DNA of 36,553 bases, from NCBI GenBank assembly GCA_003141205.1, contig PLLD01000281.1, forward strand, positions 1-36,553, written 5' to 3'. This document shows positions 15,892 through 24,341 of this stretch, piece after piece (the first letter of the stretch is position 1; every line of letters begins with the position of its first letter). Source of the stretch: Gemmatimonadota bacterium. Its GTDB lineage: Bacteria; Gemmatimonadota; Gemmatimonadetes; Gemmatimonadales; Gemmatimonadaceae. The notes under the pieces are model-generated. The model was not told the origin of the DNA. It saw only the letters and a list, made by a program, of their open reading frames with translations, and made no database searches. The position numbers and the translations under genes are program-made.

Positions 15892-16327
15892 GCTGGAGCA
15901 GCACGGTGGCGGACAGGGCGTCCACGTCTTCCTTGCGTCCGCGGGTCGACCCTTCGAGAATGCGCACGGCGCGCAGCGCGGCCGCCGTCGTGAAGCGCTC
16001 GTCGACGAATCGGATGGGCAGCCCGCTCCGGCGCCCGAGCGCGTCGCCCACGCGGCGGATCTCCGCGGCCCACGGTGTCTCCTCTCCGTCGGAATCGAGG
16101 GGAAGGCCGACGACGACGCAGACGGCATCCAGGGTCACGGCGCGGCGGGCGAGCTCCGCGACCGGCGGGCGCTGCCCTGTGCGGCGCATGATGACGCCGG
16201 CGGGGGATGCGATCGTTCCGGTGGGATCGCTCACCGCGAGCCCGATCCGCCGCTCGCCGTAATCGACGGCCATCCAGCGTCCTTCGCGTGCCGTCTTCTC
16301 GCGTGTGGTCTTCGCGCGTGCGGTCAT
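15866..16327 (-). CDS. ruvX: Holliday-junction resolvase-like / pre-16S rRNA nuclease YqgF family
   Basis: WMAVDYGERRIGLAVSDPTG, VVVGLPLDSDGEE, IRFVDERFTT, STRGRKEDVDALSATVLLQHAL. Confidence 0.9.
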   Translation of the reverse strand: MTARAKTTREKTAREGRWMAVDYGERRIGLAVSDPTGTIASPAGVIMRRTGQRPPVAELARRAVTLDAVCVVVGLPLDSDGEETPWAAEIRRVGDALGRRSGLPIRFVDERFTTAAALRAVRILEGSTRGRKEDVDALSATVLLQHALALPQR

Positions 16328-16358
16328 CTCGCCTCCGGGCGGGGCGGCGCGCCGGCCA

Positions 16359-17642
16359 TCAGCCTTCGGCCATGCTGATGAAGAACTCCCGATTGTTCTT
16401 CGTCCGCACCATGCGTTGCAGGAGGAAGACGATCGCCTCGTCCTCGGGCATGTCGCCGAGGAAGTTGCGCAGCAGGAAGATGCGGTTGATCTCGGACGGG
16501 TCGAGCAGCAGCTCCTCCTTTCGCGTTCCGGATTTCGCGATGTTGATCGCGGGATAGACGCGGCGGTCCGCGATCTTGCGATCGAGCACGAGCTCCATGT
16601 TGCCCGTGCCCTTGAATTCCTCGAAGATCACGTCGTCCATGCGCGACCCGGTTTCGACGAGGGCGGTGGCGACGATGGTGAGCGAGCCGCCCCCATCGAC
16701 CTTGCGTGCGGCGCCGAAGAAGTACTTCGGCTTCTGCAGCGCCTGCGCTTCGACGCCGCCGGAGAGGATGCGTCCGGAGTGGGGCGCGAGCGCGTTGTAC
16801 GCCCGCGCGAGCCGCGTGATCGAGTCGAGGAGGATCACGACATCGCGGCCGGCCTCGACCAGCCGCTTGGCCTTCTCGATGACCATCTCCGCGACCTGGA
16901 CGTGGCGGTCGGGCGGCTCATCGAACGTCGAGCTCACGATCTCCGCGCCCGGCACGCAGGCGAGTGTGTCGGTCACCTCCTCGGGGCGCTCGTCGATCAG
17001 GAGGATGATGAGCGTGATCTCGGGATGGTTCTCGACGATGGCGTTGGCCATCTTCTGCAGAAGGATCGTCTTGCCCGCCCGGGGCGGGGCGACGATCAAC
17101 CCGCGCTGCCCTTTCCCGACCGGCGTAATGATGTCGACCACGCGCATGCTGAGGTCGCCACTGGCGGACTCGAGGTGGATGCGTTGGTCGGGATAGCGCG
17201 GGCGGAGGGTGTCGAAGGCGGGGCGGGGGGCGCCGAGGACCGGCTCGCCGCCGTTGATCGTTTCGACGCGGACGAGGGCGAGGTAGCGCTCCCATTCCTT
17301 CGGGGCGCGGATCTGGCCGAAGATCGTGTCGCCCGTGCGCAGGTCGAAGCGCTTGATCTGCGATGGGGAGACGTAGATGTCGTCGGGGCTGGCGAGGTAG
17401 CTCCAGGCCTCGCTTCGGAGGAAGCCGTACCCTTCGACGAGCGTCTCGAGGACGCCCGTCGCGCGCACGGGGACGTCGGACGTGAGGATGTGCTGTTCGA
17501 TGCGCAGCACGAGGTCGGGCTTGCGCAGGCCGGGGGCCAGGGCGACGCCGAGATTATCTGCGATGCCCTGCAATTCCGCGACGCTCTTGCGTCGGAGGTC
17601 GGCGATTTCGGGAGGCTGCGCCGTAGAGATGTCGATGGCCAT
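16359..17642 (-). CDS. rho: Transcription termination factor Rho
   Basis: [123 protein letters not shown]. Confidence 0.97.
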   Translation of the reverse strand: MAIDISTAQPPEIADLRRKSVAELQGIADNLGVALAPGLRKPDLVLRIEQHILTSDVPVRATGVLETLVEGYGFLRSEAWSYLASPDDIYVSPSQIKRFDLRTGDTIFGQIRAPKEWERYLALVRVETINGGEPVLGAPRPAFDTLRPRYPDQRIHLESASGDLSMRVVDIITPVGKGQRGLIVAPPRAGKTILLQKMANAIVENHPEITLIILLIDERPEEVTDTLACVPGAEIVSSTFDEPPDRHVQVAEMVIEKAKRLVEAGRDVVILLDSITRLARAYNALAPHSGRILSGGVEAQALQKPKYFFGAARKVDGGGSLTIVATALVETGSRMDDVIFEEFKGTGNMELVLDRKIADRRVYPAINIAKSGTRKEELLLDPSEINRIFLLRNFLGDMPEDEAIVFLLQRMVRTKNNREFFISMAEG

Positions 17643-17652
17643 CAGCGGGGAA

Positions 17653-17722
17653 TGCGCGAGGCGGGATTTCGAACCCGCGACCTTCGGCTCCGGAGGCGGA
17701 GCTGGTTGAGTAAAGGTCGCGC
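17653..17722 (-). pseudogene. Degenerate tRNA-Arg(CCG)-like element
   Basis: Minus strand GCGCGAC...CTCGCGC acceptor (6/7 bp), anticodon-like arm TCCGC-CTCCGGA-GCCGA (one mismatch, anticodon CCG), variable AGGTC, T-arm GCGGG-TTCGAAAT-CCCGC (8-nt loop); D-arm region only 15 nt and non-canonical. Confidence 0.55.
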
Positions 17723-17933
17723 CGGTTCGCGCTCGTGCGCGCTGGGTATGCTAGTGCATCATCCTCACTTCCGCTAGCTCGTACGGGACCGTCGCCGCCG
17801 GGCGCTACTCCTGCCACCCGCGGCCGCACGAGATATAATGAGCGCACGCACCGCCACGTGCGCCCCGTTGGGATGCTGATGTTGCCGCATGCCAGCGGGC
17901 GCCGAGCCTCATCGATTTCCCGGAGCACTCGTC

Positions 17934-20072
17934 ATGACCCGATGCGCCCTGTCCGGACCGCTCGCATGCGCCGCTGTCATCGCGCTGATCGCGCCGCTCC
18001 CTGTCCGCGGCCAGGGGGACGCGGCCGCCGGGGCGGGGGCGTGGACGCCGGAGGCCACACAGGCGTTCACGCAGGCACGTGACGCGCAGGTCTCGCCGGA
18101 TGGCCGCTGGGTGGCATTCGAGACGGGGCGCAGCGATCTCGCGGCCAACCGGCGATCGGCGGCGATCGGCATCGTCTCTACCGCGGGCGGCGCGGTCCGC
18201 GTTCTCGCGCCGACGCTGAGCGGCAACGCGGATGCCACGCCGCGCTGGTCCCCTGACGGGCGCCGGCTTGCCTTCCTGACTCATGGATCCGGCGGAGCCG
18301 GCGCAGCCGGCGGCACGGAGCTCTGGACCATGGCGGCGGACGGGCACGACCGGCGGCGCGTCTGCGCGATCATCGAGGGCGATCAGCAGTTTGGCGACGA
18401 CGAAGAGGGCGATACGTACGCCTGGTCGCCCGATGGACACTGGTTCGTGTTCGCGGGGATCGATCCGGCCGCACCGGCGCCCGGCCACGATCCCTACGTC
18501 ATCACGCGCTTCATGTATCAGTCGTACGCGGACTATGCGGACGCGCGTCCCACGCAGTTGTGGATCGTGGCGGCGCAGGGCGGCGCCCCCCGCCGGGTGT
18601 CCGACGGGCAGCACGCCGATCTCGCCCCGGCGTGGTCCCCGGATGGCCACTCGATCGTATTCGTGTCGAACCGCGAGCCCGATCCGGACCTGCACCGCAA
18701 GGATGACCTGTGGGTCGTGGATGTCGCGGGCGGATCGCTCCGGCGCCTGACGGATGGCCCGGGCTCCGCGGTACGCCCGGTGTGGTCGCCGGACGGCCAC
18801 TGGATCGCGTACCTCGGGACGCGGCGCAAATGGGCGACCTACGACAGCATGGCGGAGGACTACCATGCCTGGGTGATCCCCGCGGCGGGCGGCGCGCCGC
18901 GGGACGTGAACGCCGCGCTCGACCGACGCACGGCGAGCGTGGCGTGGGCGCCCGACTCGCGCGCGGTGCTGTTCACGGCGGAGGACCGGGGACGGGTGCT
19001 TCCGTATCGCGTGCCGATCGACTCGGGCGAGTCCCGTCCCCTCTTCGAGCGTGACGTGACGGTCGACGCGCCCTCGGTGGCGCCGAATGGCCAGCTGGCC
19101 TTCACGCTGACGTCGACGACGCAGCCGAGCGAGGTGTGGACGCTGGATCCCGAGCGGGGGGGAGGGACGCCGCGGCAGGTCACGACGCTCAACGCGGCCG
19201 CTCTGGCCACGCATCCCGTGCGCGACGCCGACACGGTGTGGACGCGCAGCACCGAGGGTGCGGCGATAGAGGGGTGGCTCATGCGTCCCGCGGGCGCCGA
19301 TACGGGGCACCGCGTGCCGCTCATTCTCTTCGTTCACGGCGGTCCGCACGGACAGTACGGGTACCGGTTCACGCCGGAGTACCAGATGTACGTCGCGCGT
19401 GGCTACGCGGTGTTGTATGTGAACCCGCGCGGCTCGACCGGCTATGGCCAGGCATTCGCGGACGCCTGTCTCGGCAACTGGGGCGGAGTGGACTACACCG
19501 ATCTCATGCTGAGCGTCGATCGCATCGTCGCGACGCATCCGGAGATCGATCCCGACCGCATGGCGGTCACCGGGGTCAGCTACGGCGGGTTCATGACGAA
19601 CTGGATCGTCACGCACACCGGCCGCTTTCGCGCGGCGGTCACGCGGGAGGGGATGTCGAACCTCATGACGGACCAGCTGCTGTCGGACGCGTGGGATCTC
19701 GAGGTCATCGAGTTCGGTCCCCAGTGGGGGCGGACGGCCGCGTATCTGCGCTGGTCGCCCATCGAATACATCGCCAACGCGGTGACGCCGACGCTCATCA
19801 TCCATGGCGGATCAGACCACGACGTGACGTTCGCGGAGGCCGGGCAGATGTACGCCGGTCTCCGGCTGCAGGGTGTGGAGAGCGAGTTGGTGATGTATCC
19901 GCGCGAGCCGCACGGCTTCCGGGAGCCCCGCCACATCGTGGACGCGTACGCGCGCATGCAGAGCTGGTTCGCGGCCCATCTCACCGGCAGCGCGCCCGTG
20001 GATCAGCGCTGGGATGCCGACCGGGGCGCCGAGCAGTGGTCGGGCGATGTGCCGGCACGCCAACGGCCGTGA
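17934..20072 (+). CDS. S9 family peptidase (prolyl oligopeptidase / acylaminoacyl-peptidase type) with PD40 beta-propeller, secreted
   Basis: Repeated WSPDG blades; catalytic domain LILFVHGGPHGQYGYRFTPEYQMYVARGYAVLYVNPRGSTGYGQ, GVSYGGFMTNW, HGGSDHDVTF, EPHGF. Confidence 0.93.
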   Translation: MTRCALSGPLACAAVIALIAPLPVRGQGDAAAGAGAWTPEATQAFTQARDAQVSPDGRWVAFETGRSDLAANRRSAAIGIVSTAGGAVRVLAPTLSGNADATPRWSPDGRRLAFLTHGSGGAGAAGGTELWTMAADGHDRRRVCAIIEGDQQFGDDEEGDTYAWSPDGHWFVFAGIDPAAPAPGHDPYVITRFMYQSYADYADARPTQLWIVAAQGGAPRRVSDGQHADLAPAWSPDGHSIVFVSNREPDPDLHRKDDLWVVDVAGGSLRRLTDGPGSAVRPVWSPDGHWIAYLGTRRKWATYDSMAEDYHAWVIPAAGGAPRDVNAALDRRTASVAWAPDSRAVLFTAEDRGRVLPYRVPIDSGESRPLFERDVTVDAPSVAPNGQLAFTLTSTTQPSEVWTLDPERGGGTPRQVTTLNAAALATHPVRDADTVWTRSTEGAAIEGWLMRPAGADTGHRVPLILFVHGGPHGQYGYRFTPEYQMYVARGYAVLYVNPRGSTGYGQAFADACLGNWGGVDYTDLMLSVDRIVATHPEIDPDRMAVTGVSYGGFMTNWIVTHTGRFRAAVTREGMSNLMTDQLLSDAWDLEVIEFGPQWGRTAAYLRWSPIEYIANAVTPTLIIHGGSDHDVTFAEAGQMYAGLRLQGVESELVMYPREPHGFREPRHIVDAYARMQSWFAAHLTGSAPVDQRWDADRGAEQWSGDVPARQRP

Positions 20073-20082
20073 GCTGAAATCG

Positions 20083-21252
20083 ATGGCGAATATATCCTAC
20101 CTCGAGTGCACGAAATGCGGTGCCCAGCTGAGCGCGCAGGTGCCGCAGACGGTCTGTCCGCATGACGGCGGCTCGTTGTACGTGCGGTACGACCTGCGGC
20201 CGTACATCGGGCACCGGCCGTCGCACCCGCCGGGCCGGAGCGCGAGCATGTGGCGGTATTCGGGTGTGCTGCCCGACGTGCCGCCGATCTCGTTGGGAGA
20301 AGGGTACACGCCGCTGATCCAGAGCCGGCACAACCCGAACGTCTACATCAAGGATGAAGGGCTCAATCCGACGGGATCGTTCAAGGCGCGCGGACTCTGC
20401 GCCGCGGTCACGATGTGCAAGGCCTACGGCTTGACAAAACTCGCGATCCCCTCGGCCGGCAATGCGGCAAGCGCGCTCGCCGCCTACGCGGCGGCGGCAG
20501 GCATCGAGGCGCACATCTTCATGCCGGTCGACGTGCCCATGGCCAACAGGGTGGAGTGCCAGCAATACGGCGCCAAAGTGACGCTGGTTGAGGGTCTCAT
20601 CAGTGACTGCGCCAAAATGGTGGCCGCACGCCAGGCGACCGAACGGTGGTTCGACGTCTCGACGTTAAAGGAGCCCTTTCGTGTAGAGGGCAAGAAGACC
20701 ATGGGATATGAGATCGCGGAGCAGCTCGAGTGGACGCTGCCGGACGCGATCTTTTATCCGACGGGAGGGGGCGTCGGCCTGATCGGCATGTGGAAGGCCT
20801 TCGAGGAGATGGAGTATCTCGGTTGGGTGGGGAGCAAGCGGCCGAGAATGATCGCCGTGCAGGCTGCGGGATGTGCGCCGATCGTGCGCGCCTGGACCAC
20901 GCATCAGCAGGTCGCGACCTTCTGGGACGGTGCTCAGACTCTGGCGGCGGGCTTGCGCGTGCCGAAGCCGTACGCTGACTATCTCATTCTCTCGATCCTG
21001 CGCAAGAGCGGTGGCACGGCCGTCACGGTCACGGACGATGAGATGCTCGATGCGGTGCACGAGTGGGCGACGACCGAGGGGATCTTCGCCGCACCGGAGG
21101 GCGCGGCGTCACTTGTCGCGCACCGGAAATTGGTCGCCTCGGGGTTTCTCACCGCGAGCGACAGGGTCGTGCTGTTCAATACGGGATCCGGATTGAAATA
21201 CATCGACGTCGTCTCGGCGCATGCATCCCGGCGTCACGTAGGCCACGCGTAG
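20083..21252 (+). CDS. thrC: Threonine synthase (PLP-dependent)
   Basis: MANISYLECTKCGAQLS; LGEGYTPLIQS; IKDEGLNPTGSFKARGLCAAV (PLP Lys); PSAGNAASALAAYAAAAG; YPTGGGVGLIGMWKAF. Confidence 0.9.
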   Translation: MANISYLECTKCGAQLSAQVPQTVCPHDGGSLYVRYDLRPYIGHRPSHPPGRSASMWRYSGVLPDVPPISLGEGYTPLIQSRHNPNVYIKDEGLNPTGSFKARGLCAAVTMCKAYGLTKLAIPSAGNAASALAAYAAAAGIEAHIFMPVDVPMANRVECQQYGAKVTLVEGLISDCAKMVAARQATERWFDVSTLKEPFRVEGKKTMGYEIAEQLEWTLPDAIFYPTGGGVGLIGMWKAFEEMEYLGWVGSKRPRMIAVQAAGCAPIVRAWTTHQQVATFWDGAQTLAAGLRVPKPYADYLILSILRKSGGTAVTVTDDEMLDAVHEWATTEGIFAAPEGAASLVAHRKLVASGFLTASDRVVLFNTGSGLKYIDVVSAHASRRHVGHA

Positions 21253-21409
21253 CGAGGGGCCCAAGCTGTTGCGGAGGAAGGCGATGTCTGCCTCTTTCGG
21301 TCGACCGCCGTGGTGGCCCGGATTGCCGCGGGCTGGCAAGGTGTGTACTCTCAAGCGCTGCGGAAATGCCGCCGCAAACCCTCTGATCCAATCGATAGGA
21401 GGCTTATCC

Positions 21410-21847
21410 GTGAGACGCGTCAACATTGGCCGAGTGATCCTGGGCGGCATCGTCGCCGGGATCGTGGTAGACGTGTTGGGCTACCTCGTCGATGGCATGT
21501 TGCTCGCCCCACAGTGGGCCGCCGGCATGAAGGCCCTGGGCAGACCGGAATTCGCCACCTCTCAAATCGTGCTGTTCAACGTCCTCGGTCTGGCGCAGGG
21601 GCTCTTCGCTGTCTGGCTGTACGCGGCGATTCGCCCCCGCTACGGCGCGGGGCCAAAGACTGCCGTGTGCGCGGGGCTGGCGACGTGGGTTGCCATCATA
21701 CTGTTGCCGAACCTCGGCTTCATGTCGGCGAGCGGCCTCTTTCCCGCGAACCTGACACTCTGGACGAGCGCCGGAGGGATTGTCGAGCTGGTGATCGGGA
21801 CGCTGGTCGGGGCAGCCCTGTATCAGGAGGACGCGGCCGTGGCCTGA
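21410..21847 (+). CDS. Small integral membrane protein, hypothetical
   Basis: GTG start with AGGAGG 7 nt upstream (21397-21402); VRRVNIGRVILGGIVAGIVVDVLGYLV... about four TM segments. Confidence 0.7.
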   Translation: MRRVNIGRVILGGIVAGIVVDVLGYLVDGMLLAPQWAAGMKALGRPEFATSQIVLFNVLGLAQGLFAVWLYAAIRPRYGAGPKTAVCAGLATWVAIILLPNLGFMSASGLFPANLTLWTSAGGIVELVIGTLVGAALYQEDAAVA

Positions 21848-22001
21848 TTGGCCGGGGCGGTGCGGCTGAGGGACGAAACGATCTCGCCGCTAGAGCGTGC
21901 GGAGCAATCCGATGCCGAGCGTCAGGAGGCTCGCAGTGAGGGTCATGGCCCCGATGTAGACCAGCTTGACTGCACCGTTTCGTAGGAGAGTCTCGCTCCG
22001 C

Positions 22002-22437
22002 CTACGGCGCGCGCGCGCCCTCGGTCCGAAGGTTTCTCACCGAGTCGGCGCCGCTCGTCGCGTAGTGTGCCACGGTGATACCCACGAGCTTTCCGTCCTG
22101 GAGTCGGCTCACGGTGTGCGTCGTGACCATGACGTGCTTCCGTAGCACGCTCGGGTAGGGTCCGGCGTCCATGATGATGCTGTCACCGGCGACGACAACG
22201 CGCTCCGAGATGGGTGCCCGTTTGGGGAAGGTGATCGTCCAGCCCGCGGTGGTGGATGTCGCGTTTAGCACGAATGCGACGAGAGTACTGTCCCCCGCTG
22301 CGTTCATTGTGCGCATGTTCCACTTCCCGGCGAGGTCACCGAGCGACAGCGCGGCCGGTGGCGCCGGTGCTGCGGCAGGCGGTCGCGGTGCGTGCTCGCC
22401 AAGGATAGTCTCAACGCGCTAGCCGAGTCAACGCGGC
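22002..22437 (-). pseudogene. 5'-truncated duplicate of the lipoprotein gene at 33786..34277 (lost start codon and lipobox)
   Basis: LAGKWNMRTMNAAGDSTLVAFVLNATSTTAGWTITFPKRAP...VMVTTHTVSRLQDGKLVGITVAHYAT.SADSVRNLRTEGARAP is closely similar to 33786..34277; upstream DNA joins promoter-region sequence (gatagtc..gagtcaacg) directly to the mature domain. Confidence 0.8.
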
Positions 22438-22550
22438 CGGCGCGGGGCGCGCGCGCCATATTCACAACTCATTAGTGATTCATGTGCGCCGGAACAGGCG
22501 GCCAATACGTTGTTGCGTCCGCCGAGATGGTGCACTAACTATGGGCCGCG

Positions 22551-23204
22551 ATGACCCTTCGTAGCGTCCATCGGCCCGATGTATTGCTCGCGACCACGCC
22601 CGTTCTCGGCGCGGCGGTCGCGTTGGTGACGGACGAGCGTGCGCTGGTCGAGGGGATCCGTGCGGGGGAGGCGGGCGCATTTGAAGTGCTCTTCCACCGG
22701 TACTATTCGCCGCTCGTCGATTTTGCGTCGGGGTACCTCCCTGCCGGCAATGCGATGGACGCGGCCGAAGACGTCGTGCACGAGGTTCTGCTACGCGTCT
22801 GGCGCGATCGCGCGACGTGGGCGCTGCGGGGGACGCTCCGTGCCTATCTCTTTGGCGCCGTACGCAACCGCGCGCTCAATATGACTCGTCATGCGCGAGT
22901 AGCCGAGCGGTGGCGCCCCCTGTTTACATCTGACTATGGCGTGCCGGGATTGGCGGAGGGGGGTGTCGGTCCGGACGCGGCGATGGAGCGGGCATCGGAC
23001 GATGCGGTGCGCGACGCGAGGATACAGGCGGCCGTGGCGGCATTGCCGGCTCGTCAGCGCGAGGTCCTCCTGCTTCGCGTCGAGCGCGGCCTCTCGAACG
23101 CGGAGGCCGCCGAGGTGATGGGGATCGCGGCGCGCTCGGCGGAGACCTTTCATTGGCGGGCCGTGCAAGCGTTGCGCCGGTCGCTGGAAGGCATGGTCCG
23201 CTAG
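22551..23204 (+). CDS. ECF-type RNA polymerase sigma factor
   Basis: FEVLFHRYYSPLVDFASGYL...AEDVVHEVLLRVWRDR (region 2) and LPARQREVLLLRVERGLSNAEAAEVMGIAARSAETFHWRAVQALRR (region 4). Confidence 0.93.
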   Translation: MTLRSVHRPDVLLATTPVLGAAVALVTDERALVEGIRAGEAGAFEVLFHRYYSPLVDFASGYLPAGNAMDAAEDVVHEVLLRVWRDRATWALRGTLRAYLFGAVRNRALNMTRHARVAERWRPLFTSDYGVPGLAEGGVGPDAAMERASDDAVRDARIQAAVAALPARQREVLLLRVERGLSNAEAAEVMGIAARSAETFHWRAVQALRRSLEGMVR

Positions 23205-23264
23205 GACGGTCGCGGCCAAGGCGTCCGTGGGGAGCAACCCGGCGTCGTAGATATTGCGTGTAGC

Positions 23265-24329
23265 GTGTCGAACGGACGGATGCCTCCCGACACGCCCGAG
23301 CCACACGTCACGGATATTGCGCTGCTCCTCCGTTTTTTGGCGGGGGACGCGACGCGCGCGGAGCAGGCCGTCGTGCACGGCTGGCTGCGCGTAGATCCGG
23401 CTGGGGAGCGAGCCGGGTTGCTCGAATCGCTCCGCCGCGGCGGCCGGCCGCAGGATCCCGCACTGCCGGCGGCAACCGTTGCGGGCGCGTGGTCGCGAAT
23501 GCGGCAGGATATGGGTGTCGGTCTCGACCGGGGGCCGGTCTCGACCCGCCCGGACTCCGCCACGCGGACGTGGTGGCGCGCGGTCCGCGTGGCGGGAGTC
23601 GTGTGTGCGGCGGCATTGTCGATCACGGTGTTCCGCGCGTCGCATCGCGGTCGCACGGAATGGCGCGAGTATACCACCGTCGCTGGACAGCGCGAATCCG
23701 TCACGTTGCCGGACGGCACGGAATTCACGTTGGCGCCGGCGAGTCGGCTCTCGGTTGCCGCCGATTACGCGGCCGGGAATCGTGCCGTGCGACTCGATGG
23801 CGAGGCGCTTTTTGCGGTCGTGCATGACGACCGGCATCCATTCTCGGTGCGCGCCGGCACCGCAGTGATAACGGACATCGGGACGCAATTCGATGTGCGC
23901 GCGTTCGGGGAGGATGCTTCCACGCGGATTGCGGTGGTGGAAGGGATGGTCGCGGTGGCGCGGGGGGCCGATCGCGACCGAGGGGCGACGAGGATGCCGC
24001 CCGTGCTGCGCGCCGGTGACGTGGCGATCGTGGACACGACGATCGGGGTGACGCACGGTGCGGATGTCACGGCGATGGTGGCTTGGGCGCACGGCGAATT
24101 GGTGTTCGTCGACGCTCCGGTGCCTGAGGCGTTGCGCTCGCTGTCCCGCTGGTACGGCGTGACGTTCGTCGCGGCCGATTCCGCCGTAGCGAAGCAGCAT
24201 CTCGCCGCGCGGTTCCCTCCGGAATCCGTGCAGGAGCTGGCCGATCAATTGGCGGTTGCGTTGGGCGCGCGATACGAGCGGTCGGGGACGACCATCGTAT
24301 TGCGCTCGATGCATCCGACTCACGAGTAG
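23265..24329 (+). CDS. FecR-family anti-sigma factor
   Basis: Single TM, then WREYTTVAGQRESVTLPDGTEFTLAPASRLSVAADYAAGNRAVRLDGEALFAVVHDDRHPFSVRAGTAVITDIGTQFDVRAF; follows the ECF sigma gene. Confidence 0.93.
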   Translation: MSNGRMPPDTPEPHVTDIALLLRFLAGDATRAEQAVVHGWLRVDPAGERAGLLESLRRGGRPQDPALPAATVAGAWSRMRQDMGVGLDRGPVSTRPDSATRTWWRAVRVAGVVCAAALSITVFRASHRGRTEWREYTTVAGQRESVTLPDGTEFTLAPASRLSVAADYAAGNRAVRLDGEALFAVVHDDRHPFSVRAGTAVITDIGTQFDVRAFGEDASTRIAVVEGMVAVARGADRDRGATRMPPVLRAGDVAIVDTTIGVTHGADVTAMVAWAHGELVFVDAPVPEALRSLSRWYGVTFVAADSAVAKQHLAARFPPESVQELADQLAVALGARYERSGTTIVLRSMHPTHE

Positions 24330-24341
24330 GGGAGAATCAGC

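Noticed and set aside
17653-17722. Functional tRNA gene
   Set aside because: D-arm cannot form a canonical structure, T-loop has 8 nt, anticodon stem has a mismatch, no encoded CCA; treated as a relic or mimic.
17805-19805. 666-aa minus-strand ORF
   Set aside because: Antisense shadow of the S9 peptidase gene, which has clear catalytic motifs.
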